A stretch of DNA of 53,674 nt, from contig QKYT01000418.1 in NCBI GenBank assembly GCA_003550305.1, forward strand, positions 28,986 to 82,659. The letters run 5' to 3'. Positions 20,985-32,698 of the stretch are shown one piece after another; position 1 is the stretch's first letter, and each line of letters starts with the position of its first letter. The notes beneath the pieces were generated by a model. The model saw only the letters and a list, made by a program, of their open reading frames with translations, was not told where the DNA came from and searched no databases. The translations under genes were made by a program, and so were the position numbers. The stretch comes from Glomus cerebriforme (Eukaryota > Glomeromycota > Glomeromycetes > Glomerales > Glomeraceae).

Positions 20985-21500
20985 ATGAAAAAAATGGCAT
21001 TCCATAAATCTCATTTAAGACAAAAGAAAATACCTAAAGAATATAAAGCTGAGTTAGAGAAGGAGAACTATTATTTTTAAGATATATTATATTCAGAAGT
21101 AGAAAATAATCATCAAAACAAAAAACAGATTAGAGAACTAGAGTGAGAATATATCCAATATGAGTAAGAAGTTTAGGATCTCAATAAAGAAATAGAACAT
21201 CTTGAGAATGCTTTAAAAGAGAAGATTGCAGAGTTAAGATCTGAAATCTTTAGCCTAAAAAGTCAGTTATATCAAGTTAAGAAAAATATGTAAAATAAGA
21301 AAAAATATATTTTTAGCTTAGAAGAGCAGTTAGTAGAATCTGAGAAACAGGTAAAAAAAAATTGTGATGTTGAATCAAAACTATCTCATCATGAAAAATT
21401 TTTTTAGAATATATTAACTTGAAAATGGATAATATAATTACAAATCTAACAATTTTAGAACTAGTAAATGCTATAGATCATTTTATGGATAATAAATAAT
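20985..21500 (+). pseudogene. Coiled-coil protein relic
   Basis: From ATG at 20985 the frame gives a highly charged heptad-rich protein (EYKAELEKENYYF, LNKEIEHLENALKEKIAEL, IFSLEEQLVESEKQV). It is broken by TAA/TAG and one TGA. Substituting Gln or Arg at these codons restores a regular coiled coil. Function unknown. The divergent pairing with the integrase relic suggests it belonged to the same mobile element. Confidence 0.5.
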
Positions 21501-21699
21501 AGATAAAAAAATTTTAATAAATCAAATAAATAGGATAACAAGACAAATTCATGCAAATTACAATAATTTATAGCAGGATTTAAAAGAAGTAAGGTGAGTT
21601 TATAGATAATTGCAATAAGATTTAATTAATGAGTAAAGAAGATATTATAATGCAAAAGCTGAGCAGAATAATAAAATAATATAAAAAGAACTCACTCTC

Positions 21700-21985
21700 A
21701 TAGTTTTATCATTTCTTTTCATCTTCTATCATTCCTTTTATCTTCTATCACTTCTTTTTGTTTTTCATTACTTCTCTTCATTTTCCATCACTTTTTTCAT
21801 TTCTCATCACTCCTTTTTGTTTCCTATCACTTCTTTTCATCTCTCATCACTCTTTTTCATCTTCCTATCAATTCTTTTCATCTTTTATTGCTCCTTTTCA
21901 TCTCTTATCACTTCTTTTCAACTTCTATCACTTCCTATTACTCCTTTTTACTCCCTTTTATCTACTATTACTTTCTATTACTCTA
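21700..21985 (+). repeat. Pyrimidine-rich minisatellite
   Basis: Imperfect units near CATCTTCTATCACTTCTTTT repeat about a dozen times, all pyrimidine-rich on the plus strand. The three overlapping ORFs here (21758-22115) are products of this low-complexity sequence and are not supported as genes. Confidence 0.75.
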
Positions 21986-22544
21986 TTGTTATTTTATTTT
22001 TTTATTAACATCTTTCTTCTTGATCATTATAATTTACTTATCTTTTTTATTTATTATTATTATTTCTTTTATTTGTATTACTTCATTAAAAATAAATAAA
22101 ATTATAAATAGATAACTTTTAAATTTTAAAAAATTTCAAGAATTATTTTGAATAAATATACTTGCAAAAAAAAATTTTTTTTTAAAATTTTTTGCGATAA
22201 AATTTAAGTTTAAAAATTAGCTAAGTTTAAAAAAATCAACTTATATATTATGTAACATATTTGAAAAAAAAAATTCAGGTGATGTTTAACAATTCTTAAT
22301 AATAAATATATAATTTTTTCTAATATCAATATTAGTCAGGTTATCTATTAGTTTAAAAAAAATCATCTTACAGTTGTTTGAGAGTAATAGCAAATGATCT
22401 TTAGTATTTTAACTTAAGAATCTGATTTAGTTAGAGATTACTATAAAATATAGATGAATATACTAGCTAGGCTAACATATCTAAGCATAAAAAAAAAATA
22501 CAATTTATATGTAACTTGTTTTCCAAAAACAAGTTAAAATTAAA
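21986..22544. other. AT-rich spacer, no gene seen
   Basis: Extremely AT-rich sequence with no recognisable ORF between the minisatellite and the next relic. Confidence 0.35.
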
Positions 22545-22919
22545 ATGATTGGATTAAAATAAACTTTTGAATAATGATTTGATTAAAACCTTAGAATAGA
22601 TAAAATTAAAAAAAATGATATGCTTTTAGGTGAAGATATTTATAACTAGTTAGCTATTAAGACAAAATTAAAAGCAACTTTTCATCAGGATATTATTATA
22701 AAAAATATTGATAAAATTGTAAATAGTAGGATTTAGATATTATAGCAATCAATGCCAAATCAATCACTAGTGTCTTCTTTCAGTTAGAAAAACATTACTA
22801 ATGCTGATTTATAAGCCATAGCTAAATCCTTTCAAAAGACTATCTATATCTTGAATAATTAAAACTTTAGATAATAGTAAAAAATCAGCTAGTAAAAAAG
22901 TAGAAGATTTTATTGTTAG
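22545..22919 (+). pseudogene. Unidentified protein relic with many TAA/TAG codons
   Basis: One frame of 125 codons reads as a plausible protein (LLGEDIY, LAIKTKLKATFHQDIIIKN, SMPNQSLVSSF, IAKSFQKTIYIL). It contains 15 TAA/TAG and only one TGA, mostly where Gln would be natural. The family is not recognised. It lies in transposon debris and cannot be translated under the standard code. Confidence 0.45.
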
Positions 22920-23542
22920 ACATTTTTTAAAAGTATTATTGATTAATACATTTTTGGTATATATTAATATCTCTAACCATTTCTAATAAAAAATATGTAT
23001 TTAAAAAAATAAATGTATTTTTTAATTATACTAAAAAAGTTTAAATTACCAACTATTCTTTACAAATAGTAAATATTATAAAAGATTTTAAATTAAATAA
23101 GATTTTAGTTTAAGCAAAATATTAGACAGAATTACTAAACATCTTGAACCTTAATAATATTATAGAACTGAATTTAGAATTATTATTAGAAAATTTAAAG
23201 ATTAAGAGATATATTAGTAATTTAATTATTAAAGAAAATATAAAGAAGAATTTTTATATCACTAATTATATTGAATAATTATTATTTATTAGTTTTTATT
23301 AATTCATCTATATTTATTTTTATTTTAATAACTTATTTCTATAATTTTTATGTGTAAATTTGATAGATATATTAATAAATAGGATTTGCTAAAAATTATC
23401 AGTAATGATCATTACTAATATATATATATATATATATAGTCAAAAATTATAATTTTGATCAGAGTTAAAAAACATGTGTCATAAAAATATTAATTTAAAT
23501 TTTTGATTTCCATTAGCAATTTTCTAATAAATATACCTAATA

Positions 23543-26118
23543 CAGTCAGTCCTTGATATAATGAAGTAAACATTCAGACTGATCAGTACTTCATAATAAA
23601 AAAATTTGGTAATATCATAATGAATAATTTATTATAATATAATGAATTTTATTAATTTTTCTTTTAATTAGTTAATTCATGATCTCTTAGTGTCACAATA
23701 AAAGAATTCATCATATTAAATAATATATTAATTTTAATAGATCACGGAACAGCTTTTAAAATTTTAGTTGCTTGTATAAATTTAACAAATTAAATAAATT
23801 GTTATTTACTTTATGTTATACATTTTAGATATAAAATTTTTTTTTAAATTATAAATTTACATATTTCAAAAAAAAATTACTGAAATTTATTATATTATAT
23901 ATGTTATATATAAATGTGTTACAGAAAATTAAGCTATATACATCATTAAAATTATTAATTATTAATACCTTTATTCATTTACTATTAATAAAAGTATCAA
24001 GATTAGTTTATTTTAAAGAAATAAAATACTGTTTCAAAGCTTTTTTCTTTAACTTTTTAATAAATTTTAATTCTTCTTCTTTCATATTAAAGTCATCTTC
24101 CTATTATTTCAAATACAAAATTACTTTATCATAAGATTCAATAGCTTTATTATGAGTAATAGATGGTAAAGGATCTGAAGCTTCTTCTATTTCTTTTTCT
24201 TGATTATTAGAAAAAACTGCTTTTAAGATTTTTTTATTAGATATTATTTCAGTATTATCATATTAAACAAATTCTTCAGTACTAAAAGGATTCTTAAAAT
24301 TAAGCTTATTAATTAATTAATGAATATCTTCTAATTCTTTAATATATGTTGAATAAATTTGTATATCATTATTTATATCAATTTCATTTTCGTCATCTTT
24401 AGGTAAAATATTCACCTTTAATCAGCAATTTTTAATTGTATCTTATATAACATTATCCTATGTATGTGCAATATATTTGATGCATTTTTAAATATCAATC
24501 TCAACAGGTTTAATGGCATATTCATTGTAATTATCAAAAGTCTTGATTCGATTTATATGTAAAAACAATTTTCTGTATTGCGCCTAAAATAAAATATTAT
24601 TTAAACATTAGATATATAATCTTTCAATTTTTTAAAATGTAAAGTTTTTTTATAATTATATAAAGATATTAAATTAATTGTAAATAAATTCTATTTTATG
24701 ATAAATAAATAAAGAATTTTAAAGATAAATAATAGCTTGCTCACCTTAAAACTATTAATAATTTCTTGATCATATGGTTGTAAATGTGCAGTAGTGTTTG
24801 GAGGAAGGAATTCAATAGTAATATTTGTAAGTTGTATAGTTTCATATAGAGCATGAGTTGGAGTATTATCAACAAGTAAAAGAATATTTCAATTTTGCCT
24901 TCTCATTTGGATGTCAAGCTTTTTAAGATATTGATTCCAAATAGACACCTGCATTCAACTTTTGGAATTCCAGTAATAATCAACATTTTTAAGAACTGAA
25001 CCCAAGGATTTTCATATTTGTGAATAAATAATGGGCATATTTTTTCACTTCTGGTTGTATTGCAGGTTAACAAAACAGTTATACAATTTTTTGACTGTTT
25101 TGTTCCAGCAACTGGACCATTAGATATTGTGTGACTTGGTCGCATTTTTCAAAAAAGGCCCATTTCATCACAATTAAAAACTTCTTTAGGGTCATAATTT
25201 TTCAACACTTGATGGATTTTTTCACCATTGTTTCAAGATCTTGAAGTGGAGCACTTGCACCTTCTCCATGCATGTTATATTGTTTAAGATTGTGGCATTT
25301 TTTTAAAATTGTCAATCCATCCATGTGACCCCTTAAACTTATCTTTTTTACACAAAAAAGCAAACTCTAAAGCTTTATATGAAAGAATATCATCACTGAT
25401 AATAACACCAGTTTGAAGTGCATTTTCTATCCAAAGAGTCAAAGCTTCTTTAATAATAGGAAAAGGTATTTTTTTTCATGTTGCAAACCAGCTTGATATG
25501 AATCAAAATCCATAGCAAGCCAATGGTCTTTTGCCTTTAAAATATCACTGATCATTCCTTCACTCACATCATATTCATTAGCTAAGTCTTTTTGCTTTAA
25601 AGAAGGTATTGATATTTTTTTTAAACAAACTTCTTTCTTTTGCGCAGCAGTAAGAGACTTTCGTTTTTTTAAGGGTTTCATCTTGATTTTTAGGGACTTC
25701 TTTAACTTGTTTTTTAGGGTTTACTTTTGGCATTTCATATAAGGAAATATAAAAAAACAAAGAACTTCACGTTCATTATTAATTTTATTATAAACTCTAC
25801 AGTATAATATGCTACATTGCCATATTTGTAGAAAAATTTCATGTAAAATTGATGTTGGTTTATCTTTTATAGTAAAAGGTTGTATTGAATAATCTTCGTT
25901 ATATTCAAAAAAAATTCGTTATAAAAAAAATCCGTTATAAAAAGGGGCATTTAAATATGAGAGTTTATAAATTATTCTTCGTTAAACGTTATACCGCATT
26001 TAGTTAATAAATTCGGTATAACAAGTTTTATTTTATATATAAAAATCTGTACTACACTAAAGATCCGTTGTATTGTAAAATCCGTTATATCAAAATTCGC
26101 TCTATTGAGGGCTGACTG
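23543..26118 (-). mobile_element. Decayed pogo/Tigger transposon, 2.6 kb
   Basis: The ends CAGTCAGTCCTTGATATAAT at 23543 and, read inward from 26118, CAGTCAGCCCTCAATAGAG are inverted repeats flanked by TA on both sides (23541-23542, 26119-26120). TA duplication and CAGT-type ends fit the pogo branch of Tc1/mariner. The interior holds a broken pogo transposase on the minus strand. Confidence 0.8.
23990..25681 (-). pseudogene. Pogo/Tigger transposase pseudogene (CENP-B-like HTH, DDE_1)
   Basis: The start at 25681 (MKPLKKRKSLTAAQKKEV) opens a CENP-B N-terminal helix-turn-helix (SIPSLKQKDLANEYDVSE, MISDILKAK). A Tc5-type DNA-binding segment follows (IIKEALTLWIENALQTG, GWIDNFKK). The catalytic core retains VFNCDEMG and LLVDNTPTH with LQPYDQEIIN, the three acidic positions of this family. 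A C-terminal AQYRKLFLHINRIKTF block and an acidic/coiled tail reach about 23990. Several frameshifts and stops (often TAA/TAG for Gln) inactivate it. An alternative upstream ORF at 25578-25760 is out of frame. Confidence 0.75.
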
Positions 26119-26769
26119 TACTCCTAATACTGTAACTTTTAAATATGTACATATAACTGTAAAATTTTGTATAAACTTATAAAAAAGGAAAAAATTAGTA
26201 GAATAAAAATTTTCAAATCATTTAATAAGATCTTTTAAAACATGATATTTCGTTTTCTCCAAAGTGTTAAGGAATGGATTGTTTTGTGCAAGATTTTCAA
26301 GCATAAGATCGTAAAATTCTCGAAACTTAATTTTATTAGAAAACTTTTTTGCTAATATTAACTTTGAAATTAAACAAAATATTGAACAACCATTATACGT
26401 ATTATACGAAATAACTAATCGATTAAGAACGAGTTACATATAAAACTTTTTGCTTTCTTATTACTTTATATATATCAGAATTTCATAATAAAATTTGTAT
26501 CCGAATAATGACGATAAGTATTTTCACGACCGAATATTTATCGAAAATAGAAGTGACGCTTAATAAACAATGTCATAAACAATGTCATACATATTCTAAT
26601 GATTCCATACATCAATTTAAAAATAATTTAAAATTATATCTTAAAAAAACTTATTTAAAAACTTATTTTCTTAAATTTCTTATAATCCAATTCAAAAGAA
26701 AAGATAGGATTCCATAAATATTTCAACCAAAAAAAAAGATTATTTAAAAGCAATATACCGATGTATACA
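26119..26769. other. Intergenic, no gene seen
   Basis: AT-rich. One 69-codon ORF (26508-26717, +) is low-complexity and has no recognisable domain. It may hold the 3' end of the HMG gene transcript. Confidence 0.4.
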
Positions 26770-27144
26770 CTACAAAAAAGCATTTTCATCAATGTATAAC
26801 TTAAACATTTCGTTAACAATGATTTCCTCTTGATTCTCTTGATTTTGATTTTGATTTACTTGAGCGCAATGATTATCGAAGATTATTGGTAAGTCTCCCA
26901 AACTTGGATTAGTTCTAAGAAGAGATATCAATTGCTTTATTTTCTGAGGATTCGAGAGATATTCATTCATTAATTTTTCATAGTGCGAATATAGGATAAA
27001 GGAATTTTTTATACCATTAGGTAAAAAATTCCAAAATCTGCCTGCTTTTATGGCTTTTTCCTGTGGGGATAAGGTAGGAAACTCTTCATCCAAAATTTTT
27101 TTGTAAAATTTACAAAAAATGATGTAGCAATTACTTGAAGCCAT
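26770..27144 (-). CDS. HMG-box protein (MATA-HMG-like)
   Basis: Intronless, 124 aa. Residues 5-65 read as a divergent HMG box: NCYIIFCKFYKKILDEEF, then LSPQEKAIKAGRFWNFL and IKNSFILYSHYEKLMNEYL. Aromatic Phe/Tyr/Trp residues occupy the usual helix 1-3 core positions. HMG boxes bind and bend DNA, so a nuclear regulatory role is expected. The tail is short and Gln/Asn-rich. The start at 27144 is preceded by a TATA-like element about 35 bp upstream. AM fungi carry large expanded sets of such genes; this one pairs with the gene at 30497. A role in mating cannot be inferred from sequence alone. Confidence 0.75.
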   Translation of the reverse strand: MASSNCYIIFCKFYKKILDEEFPTLSPQEKAIKAGRFWNFLPNGIKNSFILYSHYEKLMNEYLSNPQKIKQLISLLRTNPSLGDLPIIFDNHCAQVNQNQNQENQEEIIVNEMFKLYIDENAFL

Positions 27145-27177
27145 TTTTTTTGGTGACCAGTAAAGAACGTGTATTCG

Positions 27178-27186
27178 TTTTTATAG
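27178..27186 (-). promoter_or_regulatory. TATA box of the HMG gene
   Basis: TATAAAAAC on the minus strand, some 35-40 bp upstream of the ATG at 27144. It is one of the cleaner TATA matches in the window. Its position makes the overlapping ORF at 27131-27367 unlikely to be coding. Confidence 0.45.
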
Positions 27187-27971
27187 ACATTTCGTGGAGA
27201 AATCTATAGTTTTTTTCACCGAGTTTATAAGTAAAAAAAATATATAAATAAAGAAATCGACGCGTTCTATTCGGAAATGAAAATTCTTTAAAGAAGGAAA
27301 AATTTGTCATAAGTACGAATTCAGCATTATAATCATTCAAAACGCGCTGGGGTTTATTGCATCTCATTATAAGATAATATTTATATTAATAAAAGTTTTT
27401 ATAAATATAAATATCTTTACTTTCAATTCAAAAAGTATAGTCTTCCATCATATTTTGTGAGCCAGTGCATTCATTCATCATTCATAATTTAAATTAACAA
27501 AGATCGATGGACAAGTTACTTATTTATTTATCCAGAATTATTAAAATTAATTAGTACAATTATACAGCAATTAACAATTACTTACACATACCATTTTTAT
27601 ATTACAAAAATATAATCGGAACGAATCATTAAAATATTTAAATGTTTTAAACGAAAAAGTCAACTAAACAAACTAAACAATGAAACTGTGATGATCCGTT
27701 ACGATAAAGGAACCAAATCTCTGGATTCATTTTTTTTTCTTTTTATTTAGAAATATAATCTTTCAAACAATTGTTTTCTTAAAAAAAGTAATTTTGACCA
27801 CAAAACGTTTATGATTACGTAACTCGTGACGGTCTAATTCCGATCGAAATTATAAAACGGGTTGTTTTACCGAATAAATTCTTTGGTATGACGAAAAGTA
27901 AAAGCTATTATTAGAAAAAGTAATAAAAATAATAAAAATAAAATTGGTTAGGATGGTGTAACAGCAATAAA
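27187..27971. other. Upstream region of the HMG gene, no other gene seen
   Basis: No RNA gene or repeat was recognised. The 78-codon minus-strand ORF (27131-27367) overlaps the likely promoter and is rejected. Confidence 0.4.
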
Positions 27972-28370
27972 TTAAATCCTGGTGTTCTTTTTTCTTGACC
28001 AGCTTATTGTATAATATGTTATGCGTGTTATGCAGGTCAAAAAAGTAAGTTGTACAGGGTCGGAAAGGTAATATTTGAGGCGTAATAATGAAAGCGCCAA
28101 CTTTTCACTTTTCATGTGTAAGTCTGTTGCGTCTATATTAATAAATCCCAGAAGGTTTCCTTGGTATAATGCACAGTAGATAGTAATATATTTGTTAATA
28201 AATGTATATAAAAAAAAAGAATAATTAAAATAATTAAACTGGAGAATATCAATTCCCGCTTTATTATATACAAATTTATTCGGCAACTTTATTTTCTTAA
28301 CAATGCCATTAAACAATGAATAAAGCCCGATTTCTTCCAAATTGATCAATTGATCACAGATCAACTGCAT
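27972..28370 (-). CDS. Doubtful hypothetical protein, 132 aa
   Basis: An uninterrupted frame of 132 codons starting MQLICDQLINLEEIGLYSLF. The first 33 residues and the last 60 or so (GNLLGFINIDATDLHMKSEK and on) look protein-like. The middle is AT-rich and resembles an intron (GTATATAAT to ACCAAG), but removing it breaks the frame. I considered a small OB-fold protein and could not support it. Its length is notable for sequence this AT-rich, but the family is not recognised. Confidence 0.35.
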   Translation of the reverse strand: MQLICDQLINLEEIGLYSLFNGIVKKIKLPNKFVYNKAGIDILQFNYFNYSFFLYTFINKYITIYCALYQGNLLGFINIDATDLHMKSEKLALSLLRLKYYLSDPVQLTFLTCITRITYYTISWSRKKNTRI

Positions 28371-28739
28371 ATTTTATTTATAATTGGTCATGAATCTTAA
28401 GCATAATTTACATATGAAGTTCGTGTAACCTAAATTCAACTTCCATTAACTAACGTAAAGGTTTTTTTGTCTTTAGGAGACTCTGAGTGTCGGAGTTTTA
28501 CAAATTTTTTATATGTAACACCCAGCCACCGACATGATCGCCATTCATCGTTCTATATAAATTTAGGGTACTGGATTTTAAATACCGACCCTTTTAATAT
28601 ATAATCTTCTAATTCATGAAGGACGCAAGAAATCACAATTAAATAAGAACAAACATAATATAATATATATATATATATTATTTATATTTATTAAATATAA
28701 TATAAAAAATACAATCAATAATAAATTATCTTACATATT

Positions 28740-30464
28740 AGCGGCCAAAATAATCCCGATCGAGTTTTAACGCGTTCTCTTTTAAACGCAGTATATTCGA
28801 AATTCCGACTACGCAAACCTTTCATAAATTCTGATGTCATATTACAGGCGATTATAATTTTTCTTTATATATTCACGTGCTTAAACTATCCGGGATTTGC
28901 GGGCGGAGTTTTGAAAAAAAAATATTTTTTTGCGCGGCCGATTCATAAAGATAATAATAAATATAATGAGGATATTCAATGCATCTAATTGATTATATAT
29001 GTAATAAGAAAATGGTTTAGGCGAAAAAGAAAATTATGTAAATTAAATATTCCTAAATCAAGAAATCAATCTTTCATGCAAATCAAATTCTAAATCAAGA
29101 CATCAATTTAAAAATCTTTGATGTTAGATATTTATTCTTATGTTTAAAGTAAGATCAAATATTTCACAATGAAGATTAAGAAGGTATATTACATTTTTCT
29201 TTTCTTTTGCGTTTATAGGACCGAATAGGTTTTAACAATGTACCGTTTTATAAAATTTTTAGGGGTAGATAATATAATTCAATAATTACAAAAGAGAAAA
29301 ATATGAAATTTTCCTAGTGTATTTTAAATGTGATTGGAACTTAAAAATTATATATATGAAGACAAAATTTGTCTTAACTTACGGCCGAAATAATCCGATT
29401 CAGTTTAACGTATTCTCTTTTATACGCAGTATATATATTTGAAATTCTGACTACAATCAATTATGATGTCATATCATAATTTTTCTTTAACTATATTGAA
29501 GAATTAAATTTATTTTTTTTCATTCAATACATCTAATTTATTTTATGTGTAATATAACAAAAAAATGCTTTAAATGTAAATTAAATGATCTAGTCAATTG
29601 AAAAAAAAATCTTTAATCTTTCAAAATTCCTAAATCAAGATATCAATTCGTATGCATTGCATTTAAAGAAAGATCTAATTTTAATCTAATATTTCACAAT
29701 GAAGGATCTATTTTTGGAACTTCTTTTGCATCTATAGGAACTATATATCCGAATAGGATTTAACAATGTACCGTTTTATAAAAAGATAATATAATTCAAT
29801 AATCACGAAAGAGAAAAAATATATAATTTTCCTAGTGTATTTTAAATGTGATTGGAACTTAAAAATTATATATAAAAAGACAAAATTTGTCTACGGCCGA
29901 AATAATCCGAACGTATTTTCTTTTATACGCAGTATATATATTTGAAATTCTGACTACAATCAATTCTGATGTCACATCATAATTTTTCTTTATATATTTT
30001 ATGTACTTGAACTATCTTGAAGAATTACTGAAATTTATTTTTTTTTCATTCAATACATCTAATTTATTTTTATGTGTAATATAAGAAAATGTTTTAGATG
30101 TAAATCAAATATTCGTATGCATTGCGTTTAAAAAAAGATCTAATACTAATCTATAATATTTCACAATGAAAAATCTATTTTTTTTCTTTTGCATTTATAG
30201 GAACTATATACTCGAATAGGTTTAACAATATACTGTTTGATTTGCAATTTGTCAGATATTTAGTAAAAATTTTTCATACAAAGGAAAGATGACATAATTT
30301 AATAATCGCGAAAGAGAAAAAAAAGAGAAAAAAAATAAAAATATATAATTTTTCTTGTGTTTTTTTTTGAAAGAGTTGCATTTAAATTACGTGAATCTAA
30401 ATGTAATTGGAATTTTCTTTCCGAAAAAAAAATTATATATATAAGAGACTAAAATTTGTCTTAT
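28740..30464 (+). repeat. Three tandem copies of the HMG-gene upstream region
   Basis: Copies begin near 28740, 29381 and 29893, each with CGGCCRAAATAATCCGA, then TTTTATACGCAGTATATAT and TTGAAATTCTGACTAC. Each ends with an ATTGGAACTTAAAAATTATA-like stretch, a TATATATA box and ACAAAATTTGTCT. Lengths are about 640, 510 and 570 bp. The third copy runs directly into the HMG gene at 30497, so its promoter appears to have been triplicated. No ORFs lie inside the copies. Confidence 0.75.
30431..30440 (+). promoter_or_regulatory. Probable TATA box of the second HMG gene
   Basis: The TATATATAAG run lies about 60 bp upstream of the ATG at 30497. The same box sits at the equivalent place in the two upstream copies (near 29350 and 29870). 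Confidence 0.4.
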
Positions 30465-30496
30465 TCAAATAATTATCCAAAATCAATTAATTAATA

Positions 30497-30907
30497 ATGG
30501 GAAAATCAAAAAAAAAGCAACCCAACTCTAAAAAAAATAGTAAACCGCAATATGAAAAAAGAACGAAAAATCCGTGGCTTCTTTTCGTAAAAGATTTTGG
30601 TAAGGAGGATAATGAAAAAAGGCGTACGAAATTGTTAAAGAATGCTAAGCCTAAATGGGATTCAATGGAACCCAGCGATAAACGAAAATATTTCCAGGAA
30701 GCGGAATATTTAAAATATCGAAAACAAATAGAAGATACTCAACAATACGATTTAAACGTTAAGTTCCCACCAAAGGTATCACGCGGTGACGATCCATTCA
30801 TCATTGAAAATAATGATACTATGTCTGCCAAATTTTTGATAGATGAATTAAACCAAATTGTTACGAAAAATTATGATGAATTCATTAATGATATTAATGA
30901 GGATTAA
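30497..30907 (+). CDS. HMG-box protein (MATA-HMG-like), second gene
   Basis: Intronless, 136 aa. A basic, Lys-rich N terminus (MGKSKKKQPNSKKNSK) is followed by a divergent HMG box at about residues 24-80: KNPWLLFVKDFGKEDNEKRR, then LLKNAKPKWDSMEPSDKRKY and FQEAEYLKYRKQIED. The C terminus is acidic. The basic head suits nuclear targeting and DNA contact. It starts 33 bp after the third copy of a repeated promoter region and ends only 64 bp from the end of allantoinase on the other strand. Its precise targets are unknown. Confidence 0.7.
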   Translation: MGKSKKKQPNSKKNSKPQYEKRTKNPWLLFVKDFGKEDNEKRRTKLLKNAKPKWDSMEPSDKRKYFQEAEYLKYRKQIEDTQQYDLNVKFPPKVSRGDDPFIIENNDTMSAKFLIDELNQIVTKNYDEFINDINED

Positions 30908-30971
30908 TTTATTTATTATAAGTGCATTTTAAAATATTAAGTAAAAATAATATTAAAATTCTGAAATTAAT

Positions 30972-32667
30972 TTAAACCAATAGTTCACCATAAGGAATTT
31001 CAATAAGTCCACCGTTACTTTTATCGTATACAATATTCCCTCTAACTATAGATTTATTTACAACCCCAAAAATATGCTTACCAAGATAAGGAGTTACTTT
31101 GTTCTTAAAATGAATAAGATCGTTTATGACCTATATGTTTTTTTTAAATATTTAAATTAATTTTATGATTTTTATGATTTTTATTATTTTGTGATTTTAT
31201 GATTTTTATGATTTTTATTATTTTATGATTTTTATGATTTTATGATTTTTATGATTTTTATGATTTTATTATTTTATGATTTTTATGATTTTATGATTTT
31301 ATAAATAAAATATATGTTTTACCTCAAATTTTTCTTCGGGATCCCAAATTACAAAATCGGCATCAAATCCTACTTTAATTTCGCCTTTTCTATCATGTAA
31401 TCCAACTTGTTTAGAAGTATTCTTTGATAACCAAGTTGATAATTGTTTAAAACTGAATTTATACAATAATTTCAGTTATAATCACTTTTTAAAAGTTTTA
31501 AACAATTTTATCATTAATTACCTAACACCTCTGCTTTTAGCTTCAGTCCATAGTATAGGTAATCCAAATTGTAACGTTGAAACACCACCCCAAGCTTTCA
31601 TGAAATCTCTTTCTTCCTCTCTATCATTAAATTTCTTTAGATCTGCCGTGCAAGGTGAATGATCTGACACAACATAATCAATAGTTCCATCCAATAAAGC
31701 CTTTTTTTTCATCAAAAAAAAAAATCATTTTTTTTTGTTGTTCTTTCCTCTTCCCCTAAAAAAGAAGTAAAAACCTTTTACATACCTGCCAAAGTTTTTC
31801 CCGATTGCTTTCTTCACGAATAGGAGGACAACATTTAAATTCGGTTTTACCATTAGGTATTTTTTCGGCCGACAAACATAAGTAATGAAAACAAGTTTCC
31901 ACCGTCAAATTAATTCCATCAGATTTAGCTTGTTGAATTAATGGTATAGCATCTGAAGCAGATAAATGTACAATATGGGATCTAACCCTATTTTTATATT
32001 GTTTAGTAAGATTTATTATTAACGATATAGCATTTAATTCAAGTGATTGTGGTCTACTCAATAAAAATTTTTCGTAATTATTAGGAGGTATTTGTTCATA
32101 ATACTCTTTTAATTCTGTTTCAAGAATATTAGTATTATTTCCTTCCATTTCCGCATGAAACATTAAAAATGAATCTTGTCCCTACGTTAAAAAAAAAAAT
32201 TATATAAAATTTGTAAAATTTTTTTTTTTAATTTAATTTAATAATAATTTATTACCTGTAAATTTTCAAAAGCATTTCGAACATCTTTTTCATTTACACA
32301 AGGAAATTCATCAACTCCGCTCTCGATCAAAAAACATTTGAATCCTTTTACACCCGCTTTTATTAATGGAACCAAATCATCCTGAAAAAAAAAAAATGTT
32401 AAAAGATAATCCCAAAAATAAAATTATTTAATTTAACATGAACCTGATTTCCTGGAATTACTCCACCAAAAAATCCGACATCTACCCAACATTTCCCTTT
32501 TGCAGCATTAATTTTTTCTTGTAAATTATTAACGTTAGTAGTAGGAGGGATTGAATTTAATGGCATGTCAATTACGGTTGTTACACCACCTAATATATTT
32601 GTTAGAAAAAAAGATTTACATAATTCATCAAATTATCCTGAGTTGAGAATTTCCTTTTTTTTAAAAA

Positions 32668-32698
<31 letters not shown>

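Noticed and set aside
21758..22115. Three overlapping plus-strand ORFs rich in Phe, Ser and Leu.
   Set aside because: They are frames of a pyrimidine-rich tandem repeat; all three frames are open for compositional reasons.
20985..22919. An alternative genetic code reading TAA and TAG as Gln.
   Set aside because: The relics would make sense under it, but the allantoinase, HMG, F-box and transposase genes end at ordinary TAA/TAG/TGA codons and encode Gln with CAA/CAG. Mutational decay of repeats explains the pattern better.
27131..27367. 78-codon ORF upstream of the HMG gene as a first exon.
   Set aside because: It overlaps the likely TATA box and ends out of frame with the HMG protein.
27972..28370. 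A TEN1-like or other OB-fold telomere protein.
   Set aside because: Only a loose resemblance in the first 35 residues; removing the intron-like middle breaks the frame and no supporting motif appears.
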